In this document: piece after piece, positions 1 through 8,421 of the stretch
Numbering within the stretch: position 1 is the stretch's first letter
How the letters are laid out: each line of letters starts with the position of its first letter
Origin: Sphingomonas sp.
GTDB taxonomy: Bacteria > Pseudomonadota > Alphaproteobacteria > Sphingomonadales > Sphingomonadaceae
Direction: 5' to 3'
Length of the DNA: 64,000 nucleotides
NCBI RefSeq assembly: GCF_019635455.1
Contig: NZ_JAHBZJ010000001.1
Span: 248,001-312,000, forward strand
Notes under the pieces: model-generated
Told to the model about the DNA's origin: nothing
Database searches by the model: none
Seen by the model: only the letters and a program-made list of their open reading frames with translations
Program-made: the position numbers and the translations under genes

Positions 1-775
1 GATCGCCGCGATGGCGTATAAGTACAGCGTCGGCCAGCCCTTCCTCTACCCGGACAACAAGCTGAGCTACACCGCGAATTTCATGCGGATGACCTTCGGC
101 GTTCCGGCCGAGGAATATGAGATCGATCCGGTCGTGGTCGATGCGATGGACAAGATCTTCATCCTCCACGCCGATCACGAACAGAATGCATCGACATCGA
201 CCGTGCGTCTCGCCGGGTCGTCGGGCGCCAACCCGTTCGCGTGCATCGCCGCGGGCATCGCGTGCCTGTGGGGTCCCGCGCATGGCGGCGCGAACGAGGC
301 CGCGCTCAACATGCTGCGTGAGATCGGCCGGCCTGAGCGGATCCCGGAATATATCGCCCGCGCAAAGAACAAGGACGACCCGTTCCGCCTGATGGGCTTT
401 GGCCATCGCGTGTACAAGAATTTCGACCCGCGCGCGAAGGTGCTGTCGAAGGCGGCGACCGACGTTCTCGACAAGCTGGGGATCAGCGATCCGGTGCTCG
501 ACACCGCGCGCGAACTCGAACAGCTGGCGCTCAAGGACGATTATTTCATCGAGAAGAAGCTGTATCCGAACGTCGATTTCTATTCGGGCGTCATCCTGTC
601 GGCGATCGGCTTCCCGACCACGATGTTCACCGTCCTCTTCGCGCTTGCCCGCACCGTCGGCTGGGTCGCGCAGTGGAACGAGATGATCAGCGATCCCGAT
701 CAGAAAATCGGCCGCCCGCGTCAGCTCTACACCGGCCCGACGCAGCGCGATTACATCCCCGTCGCGAAGCGTTGA
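1..775 (+). CDS. gltA: Citrate synthase, 3' part (5' end outside window)
   Basis: C-terminal part of citrate synthase, the cytoplasmic TCA enzyme that condenses oxaloacetate and acetyl-CoA. The frame is open from the first bases, so the gene begins upstream and about 257 residues are visible of roughly 430 expected. Family hallmarks are present: HGGANEA (active-site His region), GFGHRVYKN (second active-site His) and YPNVDFYSG with the catalytic Asp. The end [21 protein letters not shown] is typical of type II bacterial enzymes. A strong hairpin follows the stop codon. Identification is firm. The internal ATG at 11 is not the true start. Confidence 0.97.
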   Translation, partial: IAAMAYKYSVGQPFLYPDNKLSYTANFMRMTFGVPAEEYEIDPVVVDAMDKIFILHADHEQNASTSTVRLAGSSGANPFACIAAGIACLWGPAHGGANEAALNMLREIGRPERIPEYIARAKNKDDPFRLMGFGHRVYKNFDPRAKVLSKAATDVLDKLGISDPVLDTARELEQLALKDDYFIEKKLYPNVDFYSGVILSAIGFPTTMFTVLFALARTVGWVAQWNEMISDPDQKIGRPRQLYTGPTQRDYIPVAKR

Positions 776-817
776 TCCGGGCGCACCTTCCCTTCGGGGA
801 AGGTGACCGGCCGGATC
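774..817 (+). terminator. Hairpin terminator after gltA
   Basis: A perfect 9-bp stem (CACCTTCCC / GGGAAGGTG, 784-805) closed by a TTCG tetraloop sits just after the gltA stop. It is nested inside a second palindrome, GATCCGG (774-780) and CCGGATC (811-817). There is no T-run, which is common for GC-rich alphaproteobacterial terminators. The rest of 818-1008 shows no gene; it is the leader of the next regulator. Confidence 0.75.
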
Positions 818-1008
818 GCGTGCGCATGACGCACCGCGCGGCACCGCGCGCGAAACGCTTCGCGCCGGACATTCGACGCGCGTCGTGCGCCAGTATGCCG
901 GCGGATGCCGCTTTGCTTGCGTCCGACGCCGCGATACAAGAGAGGCGACACGATCGGACGGGCGGAGAGCGAATCCTGTCTCTTTTCAGGCTTCTGGCGA
1001 ACTGACCG

Positions 1009-2112
1009 ATGGCTTCCGGGTATTTCACCTTTGACGCCTTCACGCTCGATTCCGGCGACCGACAGCTGCTGCGCGACGATCGCCCGGTCGATCTGAACGC
1101 GCGCTATTTCGACGCGCTGCTGTTGCTGGTTCGCGAGCGCGGCCGGCTGGTGACGAAGGATCGCTTTCATGCCGAGATCTGGCGGGGCATTCCCGTCACG
1201 GACGAGGCGTTGACGCAGTGCATCCGCACCCTGCGCCGTCAGCTCGGCGACGATGCGGCCCGACCGCGCTTCATCGAGACCGTACCGAAACACGGCTATC
1301 GCTTCATCGCCGATGTCGCGGCCGACGCCGGCATGGTCGCCGCGCCCGCGCCCCGTTCCCCGGAGCCTCCCGCCCCGGCCGAATCGCCGTGGCTGACCGC
1401 GCCGGCGCGTCGCTTCCTTCTGCTCGGCGGCGCGGGAATGCTGGGCGGCGCACTCGCCGGTGCCATTGGCGGCATCCTGTACGGCTTTGCCGCCGCGTCG
1501 CGGCTCGATGGCGGCGCGGGCGGGCTGTCGCTGCTGCTCGTCATCCTGATCGCCACGATCATGGTCGCGCTCATCGGCGGCGCAGGCGTGGCGTTCGGGA
1601 TCGCGGCGGGCGGGATCGCACGCGACGGCCTGCCGCGCTGGGCGGTACTCGGCGGCGCGCTGGGCGGGCTGTGGATCGGTGCGGTGGTGAAGCTGCTGGG
1701 GATGGACACGTTCAACCTGTTGCTCGGCCGCGCCCCCGCCGACATGACCGGCGCGGGCGAAGGGCTGATCCTGGGCGCGGCGACCGGCCTCGCCTTCTGG
1801 CTGGCGCAGGTGCGTGGCTGGTCGTTGCGGCGCGCGATGGCGGGCGCGGCGCTGATCGGCCTGGTCGCCAGCGCGCTCGTCATCGCGGCCGGCGGCCATT
1901 TGATGGCGGGCAGCATCGACCTGCTCGCGCGCGGCCTGCCCGAATCGCATATCCGCCTCGACGCGATCGGCGCGATGTTCGGCGAACGGGGGATCGGTCC
2001 GCTCGCCGGACTCGCCACCGCCGCGCTGGAGGCAGGGCTGTTCGTCACCAGCGTCAGCGCCGCCCTGCTAGCCGCCCACCGCACCCTGCCCCCTGCCGTT
2101 CGAAAGGCCTAG
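1009..2112 (+). CDS. Winged-helix (OmpR/ToxR-type) DNA-binding protein with multi-pass membrane C-terminus
   Basis: 367 residues. Residues about 3-105 form a Trans_reg_C winged helix: a beta-rich start (FTFDAFTLD), helices around VDLNARYFDALLLLV, a recognition region (LTQCIRTLRRQLGDD) and the family signature IETVPKHGYRF. No phospho-receiver domain is present, so it resembles ToxR/CadC one-component regulators. After a Pro/Ala linker (about 110-130), residues about 140-355 contain six or so Gly/Ala-rich hydrophobic segments, far more than the single TM of ToxR. The small membrane gene starting at 2117 probably forms an operon with it. The ligand is unknown. The DNA-binding domain is secure; the sensory role of the membrane part is inferred. 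Confidence 0.8.
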   Translation: MASGYFTFDAFTLDSGDRQLLRDDRPVDLNARYFDALLLLVRERGRLVTKDRFHAEIWRGIPVTDEALTQCIRTLRRQLGDDAARPRFIETVPKHGYRFIADVAADAGMVAAPAPRSPEPPAPAESPWLTAPARRFLLLGGAGMLGGALAGAIGGILYGFAAASRLDGGAGGLSLLLVILIATIMVALIGGAGVAFGIAAGGIARDGLPRWAVLGGALGGLWIGAVVKLLGMDTFNLLLGRAPADMTGAGEGLILGAATGLAFWLAQVRGWSLRRAMAGAALIGLVASALVIAAGGHLMAGSIDLLARGLPESHIRLDAIGAMFGERGIGPLAGLATAALEAGLFVTSVSAALLAAHRTLPPAVRKA

Positions 2113-2116
2113 AGTC

Positions 2117-2308
2117 ATGCGCCGAAACATCCTCGCCTTTGCCGGCATCCTCGGCGTCCTGATCGGACTGCTGTGGGTCGCCCAGGGCCTTGGCCTCGTC
2201 CACTGGCCGCCGCAGAGCTTCATGCTGGAGGACCGGCAATGGGCGATCCGGGGCGGTGTCGTGGCGGCGATCGGCGTCGTTCTGCTGCTGGCGATGCGGC
2301 GCAGCTGA
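2117..2308 (+). CDS. Small two-TM membrane protein
   Basis: 63 residues, 4 nt behind the winged-helix membrane regulator, with GAAAGG about 8 nt before the ATG. Two hydrophobic helices (about 5-25 and 44-60) flank a short polar loop with WPPQSFMLEDRQW, and the C-terminus is MRRS. No family is recognised. The spacing suggests co-translation with the upstream regulator, so it may be an accessory partner; that is inference only. Confidence 0.6.
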   Translation: MRRNILAFAGILGVLIGLLWVAQGLGLVHWPPQSFMLEDRQWAIRGGVVAAIGVVLLLAMRRS

Positions 2309-2313
2309 ACCGT

Positions 2314-2691
2314 TCAGGGTTCGAACGCCTCCAGGATCGGGCATCCCGCGCCGGTTCCGGCCGCACAGGTCGATGCCAGCCGGGCCAGCGCATCGCGCGC
2401 GCCGGTCAAGCGCGCAATCTCCTCGTCGATCGCCGCGATCCGCGCCACCGCCAGCGCCCGCGCGCGCTCCCGATCCTGACCGGCATCCAGTTCGATCAGT
2501 TCGGCGATCTGTGCCAGCGTGAAGCCCGCCGTCTGCGCCGCGCGGATGAACCGCAGCCGGCGTACCGCCTCCGCGTCATAGCGTCGCACGCCCCCGGATT
2601 TTTCCGGCTCACCGATCAGCCCGCGCCGCTGGTAATAGCGCACCGTTTCCACGCCCACCCCGCCGGCCCTGGCCAGCGCACCGATCATCAT
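2314..2691 (-). CDS. MerR-family regulator, mercury-type but lacking the first metal Cys
   Basis: About 125 residues. The N-terminal MerR winged helix is clear (IGALARAGGVGVETVRYYQRRGLI, split here as IGALARAGG and VETVRYYQRRGL), then a dimerisation helix and a C-terminal CAAGTGAGCP loop. Aligned by eye with Tn501/Tn21 MerR, C117 and C126 are kept (here C109 and C117), but the C82 position is Arg (R74, codon checked) and the C-terminal loop is one residue shorter. I chose the ATG at 2691 because the open frame further upstream runs into the promoter; an in-frame ATG at 2718 lies inside the operator palindrome. It is divergent from the glutaredoxin-MauE gene and likely regulates both. Altered metal or thiol-stress specificity is inferred. 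Confidence 0.85.
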   Translation of the reverse strand: MMIGALARAGGVGVETVRYYQRRGLIGEPEKSGGVRRYDAEAVRRLRFIRAAQTAGFTLAQIAELIELDAGQDRERARALAVARIAAIDEEIARLTGARDALARLASTCAAGTGAGCPILEAFEP

Positions 2692-2703
2692 CGTCGCCAC
2701 ATC

Positions 2704-2734
2704 TTGACTCCGTACCATGGTACGGAACCTATCT
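2704..2734 (+). promoter_or_regulatory. mer-type operator/promoter with 19-bp spacer
   Basis: TTGACT (-35, 2704-2709), a 19-bp spacer holding the palindrome CCGTACCATGGTACGG, then CTATCT (-10, 2729-2734). The sequence closely matches the Tn501/Tn21 merT promoter as I remember it (TTGACTCCGTAC...GTACGGA). The over-long spacer is the hallmark of MerR-activated promoters, which are twisted into register by the metal-bound regulator. It lies between the MerR gene and the glutaredoxin-MauE gene and points at the latter. Confidence 0.85.
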
Positions 2735-2769
2735 GGGGTGGACACGTCGTCCGTCCAAGGAACCACGCC

Positions 2770-3507
2770 ATGTCCGAACGCCCGATCGCCACGCTCTATC
2801 GGATGGTCATGCCCGACCATGTCTGTCCCTATGGGTTGAAGTCCAAATGGCTGCTTGAGCGAAGGGGCTATCGGGTCGATGACCATTGGCTGCGCACCCG
2901 TGCCGAGACCGACGCCTATAAGGAACAGCAGGGCGTCCAGACCACGCCCCAGTCCTTCATCGACGGCACCCGGATCGGCGGTTACGACGATCTGCGCCGC
3001 CATTTCGGGCTGCATGTCGCGAAAAAGGGCGAGACGAGCTACGCCCCGGTCATCGCGCTGTTCGGGATGATGGCGGCGCTGGCGATGGCGGCCAGCCATT
3101 TCGCCCTCGGCTCCCCCTTTACCGTGACGGCGGCGGAATGGTTCATCAGCTTCAGCATGTGTGCGCTCGCGATCCAGAAGCTGCGCGATGTCGAGAGCTT
3201 CTCGACCATGTTCCTCAATTACGACCTGCTGGCGCGGCGCTGGGTCCCCTATGGCTATGTCTATCCGTTCGGGGAGGCGCTGGCCGGCGTGCTGATGACC
3301 GCGCACGCGCTGCCCTGGCTGTCGATCCCGGTCGCGGCCTTTATCGGCAGCGTCGGCGCGGTTTCGGTGCTCAAGGCGGTCTATCTCGACCGGCGCGAAC
3401 TCAAATGCGCGTGCATGGGCGGCGACAGCAACGTCCCGCTCGGCTTCGTGTCGCTCACCGAAAACGTGATGATGGTCGCGATGGCGCTGTGGATGCTGCT
3501 GCGCTGA
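2770..3507 (+). CDS. Glutaredoxin-like domain fused to MauE-like membrane domain
   Basis: 245 residues; ATG chosen with AAGGA upstream (2756-2760). Residues 1-80 are glutaredoxin-like (LYRMVMPDHVCPYGLKSKW, then TTPQSFIDGTRIGGYDDL). The redox motif is CPYG, a monothiol form, and the cis-Pro is in TTPQSFI. Residues about 90-245 hold four hydrophobic helices of the MauE/DoxX-like type with a CAC motif near the end (ELKCACMGGDSNVPLG). A mer-type operator drives it, so it is probably induced by a thiophilic metal or electrophile. A role in disulfide or thiol chemistry at the inner membrane, or in metal handling, is inference. Its stop abuts the convergent S41 peptidase stop with no gap. Confidence 0.75.
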   Translation: MSERPIATLYRMVMPDHVCPYGLKSKWLLERRGYRVDDHWLRTRAETDAYKEQQGVQTTPQSFIDGTRIGGYDDLRRHFGLHVAKKGETSYAPVIALFGMMAALAMAASHFALGSPFTVTAAEWFISFSMCALAIQKLRDVESFSTMFLNYDLLARRWVPYGYVYPFGEALAGVLMTAHALPWLSIPVAAFIGSVGAVSVLKAVYLDRRELKCACMGGDSNVPLGFVSLTENVMMVAMALWMLLR

Positions 3508-4719
3508 TCAGCCCGCGATCAGCCGCCGCGCCTCCGCGATTCCGGCGGCCAGGATGTCGGCGCCATCGGCCAGTTCAACATCGGGCCGCAGATGCCAGCG
3601 CGGCTGGTCGCGCACGTCATAGACCGGTTCGGCGGAATATTGCAGGTCGAGCCCGGTCCGGTCGAGCCGCAACGGAAACACCGCCGCGCCCAGCCCCATC
3701 ATCGGCGTGCCGACGATCCGCGCCCGGCCCAGCCCCCGCATGCCCATCGGAAACCCCTCCGCCATGCTGGCGCTCCACCGATCGCACAGCACGACCACCG
3801 GCGCGGCATAGGTGAACGGCCCGCGCGGTTCGACGCTTTCGGTCCATCGCGGACCCAGCCCCGCACCGCTTCGACGCCGCATAAAGGCATAGGGCTTCTC
3901 CGCCGTGATGAAGCGTCCCATGATCGGCCGTGCGACGGCGGTGTCGCCCCCGCCATTTCCCCGCACGTCGATGATCAGCGCGGGGGCATCGCGCAGGTCG
4001 TCCAGCGCCGCGTCGAAGGCGACAATCGTCGCCTCCTCGCCAAAGCTGCGGATCGCGACATAGCCGACGCCGTCAGGCAGCCGCCGGTGGCTGATGTCGG
4101 GGAGCGGATCGCGCATCCTGAGCGGCAGATCCACCGTGCCAAGCCGCCGCGTCGTCAGCCGTCGCGGCGTCGCGCGGCGCCCGGCGATCACCCGGTTGAT
4201 GACGAACCGGTCCGCCTCCGGATCGGACCCGGCCAGGCATAGCAGCGCGGCATCGCGAACCGCATCGGCCACCGCCCGCCCCTCGATCCCGGTCACGACA
4301 TCGCCGATCGCGATGCCCGCCGCCGTTGCGGCTGAGTCCGGCTGTACGGCGGTAACGCGCAGCCCGTCCGGATCGCGCGCCACGATCAGGTCGAACGGCG
4401 GAACACGCGGAATGCCATTGGGGCCGTTGCGAAGGCTGGTATGCGCATCATAGAGTTCGGCGAGCGCCGCGTTGAGAACCGTGGCGAAGTCATCGACCGA
4501 TGGCGCCGCGATCGCGCGGGGCCGATAGATCTGCCGCACCTTGCGCCAGTCGGTCCGCTTTTCCCCAAAGAAGCAGTAGCGCGATGCGAGCGTCCCCCAC
4601 ATCTCGTCAAAGTCCTGGGCAAAACTGATGTCGCGATCGGGTTCGCGCGACCAGGCGGGCGCGGACCCCATGGCGATCGCACCGCCGACGAACGCCCGGC
4701 GCGTCAGCACCATCCCCAT
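3508..4719 (-). CDS. Exported S41-family peptidase
   Basis: 403 residues. The N-terminus (MVLTRRAFVGGAIA) looks like a Tat-type signal, with probable cleavage near residue 24. A DAHT motif (91-94) precedes a PDZ-like region (about 105-165), and the C-terminal protease core has IIDVRGNGGGD (249-259) and DRWSASMAEGF (313-323) with the candidate nucleophile Ser. The usual downstream Lys of Ctp-type enzymes (GKG) is replaced by GLG, so the tricorn-like S41B arrangement with upstream His seems more likely. Start and upstream stop overlap as TGATG with the histidine kinase, indicating translational coupling. Substrate unknown. Confidence 0.85.
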   Translation of the reverse strand: MGMVLTRRAFVGGAIAMGSAPAWSREPDRDISFAQDFDEMWGTLASRYCFFGEKRTDWRKVRQIYRPRAIAAPSVDDFATVLNAALAELYDAHTSLRNGPNGIPRVPPFDLIVARDPDGLRVTAVQPDSAATAAGIAIGDVVTGIEGRAVADAVRDAALLCLAGSDPEADRFVINRVIAGRRATPRRLTTRRLGTVDLPLRMRDPLPDISHRRLPDGVGYVAIRSFGEEATIVAFDAALDDLRDAPALIIDVRGNGGGDTAVARPIMGRFITAEKPYAFMRRRSGAGLGPRWTESVEPRGPFTYAAPVVVLCDRWSASMAEGFPMGMRGLGRARIVGTPMMGLGAAVFPLRLDRTGLDLQYSAEPVYDVRDQPRWHLRPDVELADGADILAAGIAEARRLIAG

Positions 4720-6095
4720 CAGTCGCGCACCGGCAGCGTCAGCACGAACCGCGCACCCTGGCCCGGCGCGCTATCGACCGTGATGTCGCCGTCCATCGCC
4801 CGCGCCAGGCGCCGCGCGATATAGAGGCCAAGGCCGCTGCCGCCTGGCTCGGTCGGATCGACGCGCCCGAACTTCTCGAAAATCCTTGCCTGGTCGGCCT
4901 GTGCGATCCCCTTGCCCTGATCCGCGACGATGACGCAGCCCTTCGCCCCGTCCCGTTCCAGTCGGATCCACACCGATCCCCCCGCCGGGGAATAGCGCAC
5001 CGCATTGCCGATCAGATTGACCAGGATCTGAAGAACCCGTCGAAACTCGCCATTCACGGGGAGGGTCTCGTCCGCCTTCGGCTTGTCGATCGTCACCTCG
5101 CCCTCGGCCGCGCGGACCGACAGCAGCCCCGCCGCGCGCCGCGCCACATCGGCCAGGTCCAGCGGCTCGCGCTCGACCGTGAAATCCTCTCGCTCGATCG
5201 CGCTCAGATCGGCCAGGTCATCGACCAGCGACAGCAGGTGCCGTCCCGCGCTGGCGATATCGCCGGCATATTCGGCATAATCCTCACGCAACGGACCATC
5301 GACGCGCGCGCTGATGCTGTCCGCATTGGCGATGATCCGGTTGAGCGGCGAGCGCAACGCGCGATCCAGCCGGCGGCCGAACTCGCTCGTGAACACCGCT
5401 TCGGGCGCCGGCGGGGGCGGCAGCGCCGGCTCCTCGTGCGCAACCATCGTCGCGGCGCCGGAAAAGCCGGCAAAGCGCCCTTCGGCATCGATGCGCGGGC
5501 TTGCCGACAGGCGCACCCGTTTGCCGGTGCCGCGCAGCTCGGCCACCTGCCCCTCGAACCGCGATTGCTCCGCCGCCGCCGAAAGGATCGGCAGCGCGCC
5601 CTCGTCATCGGCCTCCAGCGCGAACAACAGCGTCAGCGGCTTGCCCAGCATCGCGCCGGCGTCGAACCCGTGTCGCGCGCCCGCCTCGATCGACAAATGG
5701 GTGATTCGCATCGCCGCGTCGGTTTCCCAGATCCAGTCGGCGTCGGCGCGCAGAAAGTCGCTTTCCCGCACGGCATCGCTGCCACCCGCGCGCCACGCCG
5801 CGCGCAGCCGCCACCCACTTACCTCCAGCCGCACGCCGTCGGCATCCGGCTCGGCGCGGACCCACAGGTCGATATCGTCCTCGCCATCCGCGGCGACGAT
5901 CGCGCGCGAGATCGCAATGCCCAGCCGCGCCGCCAACCGGGCGAGCGACGCGATCTGCGGCACCGCCAGCGGCTCCCCCGCCTTGCCACCGGCACGCGAA
6001 TTCAGGTCCGCCAGACGCGGCTCGGCATCGACCAGTCGCCCGTCGCGGCCGATCCGTCCGATCGCCACCGGTGCGCCGGGTTCGACCGCGTTCAT
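4719..6095 (-). CDS. PAS-containing histidine kinase-like protein with Arg in place of the H-box His
   Basis: 458 residues, no obvious TM helix, so probably cytoplasmic. A PAS-like region (about 113-215) precedes a HisKA-like segment, where RALRSPLNRI (245-254) stands where SHELRTPLN is expected; the phospho-acceptor His is Arg245, checked at codon level. The HATPase_c domain looks intact: N-box LVNLIGNAVRYSP, G1 ADQGKGI, G2 GGSGLGLYIARRLARAM. It may bind ATP but not autophosphorylate in the usual way, so it could be a pseudokinase or scaffold. It overlaps the DUF2336 gene by ATGA upstream and the S41 gene downstream, so the three are almost certainly co-expressed. Confidence 0.88.
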   Translation of the reverse strand: MNAVEPGAPVAIGRIGRDGRLVDAEPRLADLNSRAGGKAGEPLAVPQIASLARLAARLGIAISRAIVAADGEDDIDLWVRAEPDADGVRLEVSGWRLRAAWRAGGSDAVRESDFLRADADWIWETDAAMRITHLSIEAGARHGFDAGAMLGKPLTLLFALEADDEGALPILSAAAEQSRFEGQVAELRGTGKRVRLSASPRIDAEGRFAGFSGAATMVAHEEPALPPPPAPEAVFTSEFGRRLDRALRSPLNRIIANADSISARVDGPLREDYAEYAGDIASAGRHLLSLVDDLADLSAIEREDFTVEREPLDLADVARRAAGLLSVRAAEGEVTIDKPKADETLPVNGEFRRVLQILVNLIGNAVRYSPAGGSVWIRLERDGAKGCVIVADQGKGIAQADQARIFEKFGRVDPTEPGGSGLGLYIARRLARAMDGDITVDSAPGQGARFVLTLPVRD

Positions 6096-7198
6096 CGCCG
6101 CCGCTCCCCAAGCCGGAGTACCGCCGCACGATAATCGCCCGGCAGGCGCAGCGACGCGATCGCCCCGCGTCCCTCATCCGGGGTTACCGCCATCGCCATG
6201 TCGAGCGTATCGGCAAATCGCTCCAGGTCGCTGCGCGGATCGGCTTCGGTCAGCGCGACGCCGATCCGCGCGATCGCCTCACGACCAAAGCCCAGCGCCC
6301 GCAGCGCAAGCCACAGCCGGCCATCCACCGCATCCAGCGTCAGATCGCGCGCGGCGGCATAGTCGATCCCCAGTGCATGGCCGAGCAGCGCCGCGAACAA
6401 CGTCACCCGCCGATCCCCAAGCGCTTCGGCCATCAGGTCGGCAAGGTCGTCAGGGCCGGCATCGATCGCCGCCGCCAGCCGCATCGCCGCCGCTTCCAGC
6501 CGGCTGCCCTCGTCATGCGCCATCAGGCTGCGCTGCGCCGCTTCGGCCAGCGTCGCGTCCAGCGCGGTCAGCGCCTCCGCCTCGGCCAGTCCCTCGTCAC
6601 GCAGCGCCGCCGCCACCAGCCATGCCAGGCGGTGGTGCAGTTCGGCAGGCAGGTCGGTCTGCGCCAGCCGCCCCGGCTCCAGCGGGCCGCGCCGGCGACT
6701 TTCGGCGATCAGCAGCGCCATCGCTCCCTGCGCCAGCACCCGGTCCGGATGCTCGACGAAGCGGTTGATCAGGCTGGGTCGATCGGGATCGTCCTGCGCG
6801 CGCGGCTGGAGCGCGCTTGCCAGCAATTCCTGGCGCGTCCGCCCGATCAGTTCGGCCATCAGCTCCGGATCGCGCAATACCCCGCGCCGCATCAGTCGCG
6901 GCAATACCGGCTGTCCCTCCGCCAGCGCGTCGGCCGCCGCGCCCTCGCCCCGTGCGCGCAGCAGGCGCACGCCATGGCCGCGGATTTCACCCTCGACCGT
7001 CTCGACGAGCGCCCGCAACAGCTGGCCCAGCGCCACCCGCGTCCGCTCGTCCAGCCGCGCCGAATCGTCCATGAAGAAATCGTCGATCGCCCCGATCGTC
7101 GCATGGCGCGCGGACAGGTCGGCAGCCGCGGCGCGCGCAAGCAGCGACAGGGCGCCGGTCCGGGCGCCTTCGCACATGTCGACATTCGGGTCGGACAT
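6092..7198 (-). CDS. DUF2336-family protein
   Basis: 368 residues, almost entirely alpha-helical, Ala/Leu/Arg rich, with repeated helical units such as LINRFVEHPDRVLAQG and LFAALLGHALGIDYAAARDL; these resemble the DUF2336 family common in alphaproteobacteria. No signal peptide or TM helix. It overlaps the next gene (histidine kinase-like) by 4 nt and lies 35 nt after the nucleotidyltransferase-like gene. The family's function is not established; the helical-repeat look suggests a protein-binding partner for the kinase-like protein, which is inference. Confidence 0.75.
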   Translation of the reverse strand: MSDPNVDMCEGARTGALSLLARAAAADLSARHATIGAIDDFFMDDSARLDERTRVALGQLLRALVETVEGEIRGHGVRLLRARGEGAAADALAEGQPVLPRLMRRGVLRDPELMAELIGRTRQELLASALQPRAQDDPDRPSLINRFVEHPDRVLAQGAMALLIAESRRRGPLEPGRLAQTDLPAELHHRLAWLVAAALRDEGLAEAEALTALDATLAEAAQRSLMAHDEGSRLEAAAMRLAAAIDAGPDDLADLMAEALGDRRVTLFAALLGHALGIDYAAARDLTLDAVDGRLWLALRALGFGREAIARIGVALTEADPRSDLERFADTLDMAMAVTPDEGRGAIASLRLPGDYRAAVLRLGERRR

Positions 7199-7233
7199 GA
7201 TCTCCGGACTAAGGAAGTGCGGTTAAAACGAGA

Positions 7234-8400
7234 CTAAGGTTTCTCACGCCGACTCTCAACCGCGAGCGCGAGCGTGACGCATGCGTAAACCGCAATCGCC
7301 GCCAGGCCCCAGCTTACGCGACCCGCGATCGCAAAGGGGGTGACGACCAGCAGATAGCCCGCCGGGCTGCCCCACCAGCGTCGCACCCGCGCCTGGGTCC
7401 GTTCGCCGATCGCGGTCGCCGCAACCGCGCCCAGCGCCAGGATAAGGCCGTCCAGCGTGCCATCGACGCGCGATTCGGCGATGCCCAGCGTCAGGATCAC
7501 CGCCGCCGCCACCGCCGCGATCAGCACTTCCTGCGCAGCCGCGCGCTTTTCCTCGCCACGCAACGCCGACAGCGCCGCCCCGGTTGCCAGCGCGGCCACG
7601 CCCGGCAGCGCGACTCCCGCGCCCCAGGGCCAGCCCGCCGCGACCACCGCCACCGCGCCGGCGCCGGTCACGATCCCGCCCGCCATCAGCAGCCAGGCCG
7701 GAATCGCCTTTTCGATCACCTTGGGCAGCGCCAGTCGCGCGATCCGCGTGAACACCCAGCGATCGGCCCAGCTCGTGCGCCGTTCGGTCAGCGCCGCCAG
7801 CACCGCGTTGCTGCGCGAGGCGAGCGCGGCACCGTCACGCTCGACGCCATGGCCCGCACGCACTGCGCTCACCGGCAATTGCACCTGCTCTGCCCCCGCC
7901 TGAACGATCGCGCGCAACAAGGTCGACTGAAAATCATAATCGGCGGGAAAGGCGGCGATATCGACGATCCGCTGTGCCGGCGCCCGCGCGATTCCGGCCC
8001 AGCAACTGCGCGCATCGACCCGCTCGAGCGACGCCGACGGCTCCTGCGTGATCAGGATCGCGTCCTTGCCTTCGCCCGCCATGCGATCGACCACGTCGTC
8101 GGTCGTCACCAGCCCGTCGGCGATCACCACGAAGCTCGCCAGCGGGTGCGCCTTCGCCGCCGCTTCCTCGGCGGAGCGCACGACATCGATCGGCACGCCG
8201 CGCTTTGCCGCACGGCTCACCGCGCCCAGCAGCGCCGGCGTCACCCGCGTCACCGCGACCAGAATATGCCCCACCCCGGCGCCGACCAGAAGCCGTGCCT
8301 GATATTCGAGCAGGGTCATCCCCCCGAACGGCAGCGTCGCCGCCAGCGTTCCGGGCCGGTCGCCCGCATCCTCCGTCGCAAAAATAAGGCCCGCCAGCAT
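7234..8400 (-). CDS. Nucleotidyltransferase-like domain with membrane C-terminus
   Basis: 388 residues. Residues 1-180 look like a GT-A/MobA-type nucleotidyltransferase fold: LIFATEDAGDRPGTLAATLP, then GGMTLLEYQARLLVGAGVGHILVAV and VVIADGLVTTDD, but the classic LAGG..R.G signature is weak. Residues about 225-380 contain several hydrophobic helices. Proteins of this shape can act in cell-envelope lipid or sugar activation, but I cannot assign a substrate. It lies 21 nt after the NamZ-like gene and 35 nt before the DUF2336 gene on the same strand. A conserved hypothetical with tentative fold assignment. Confidence 0.55.
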   Translation of the reverse strand: MLAGLIFATEDAGDRPGTLAATLPFGGMTLLEYQARLLVGAGVGHILVAVTRVTPALLGAVSRAAKRGVPIDVVRSAEEAAAKAHPLASFVVIADGLVTTDDVVDRMAGEGKDAILITQEPSASLERVDARSCWAGIARAPAQRIVDIAAFPADYDFQSTLLRAIVQAGAEQVQLPVSAVRAGHGVERDGAALASRSNAVLAALTERRTSWADRWVFTRIARLALPKVIEKAIPAWLLMAGGIVTGAGAVAVVAAGWPWGAGVALPGVAALATGAALSALRGEEKRAAAQEVLIAAVAAAVILTLGIAESRVDGTLDGLILALGAVAATAIGERTQARVRRWWGSPAGYLLVVTPFAIAGRVSWGLAAIAVYACVTLALAVESRREKP

Positions 8401-8421
8401 CGCCAGCGGGTTAGGCCAATC

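Noticed and set aside
3508..4719. S41 protein as a dead protease because GKG is GLG
   Set aside because: A DAHT motif upstream fits the S41B/tricorn-like mechanism, so loss of Lys alone does not show inactivity.
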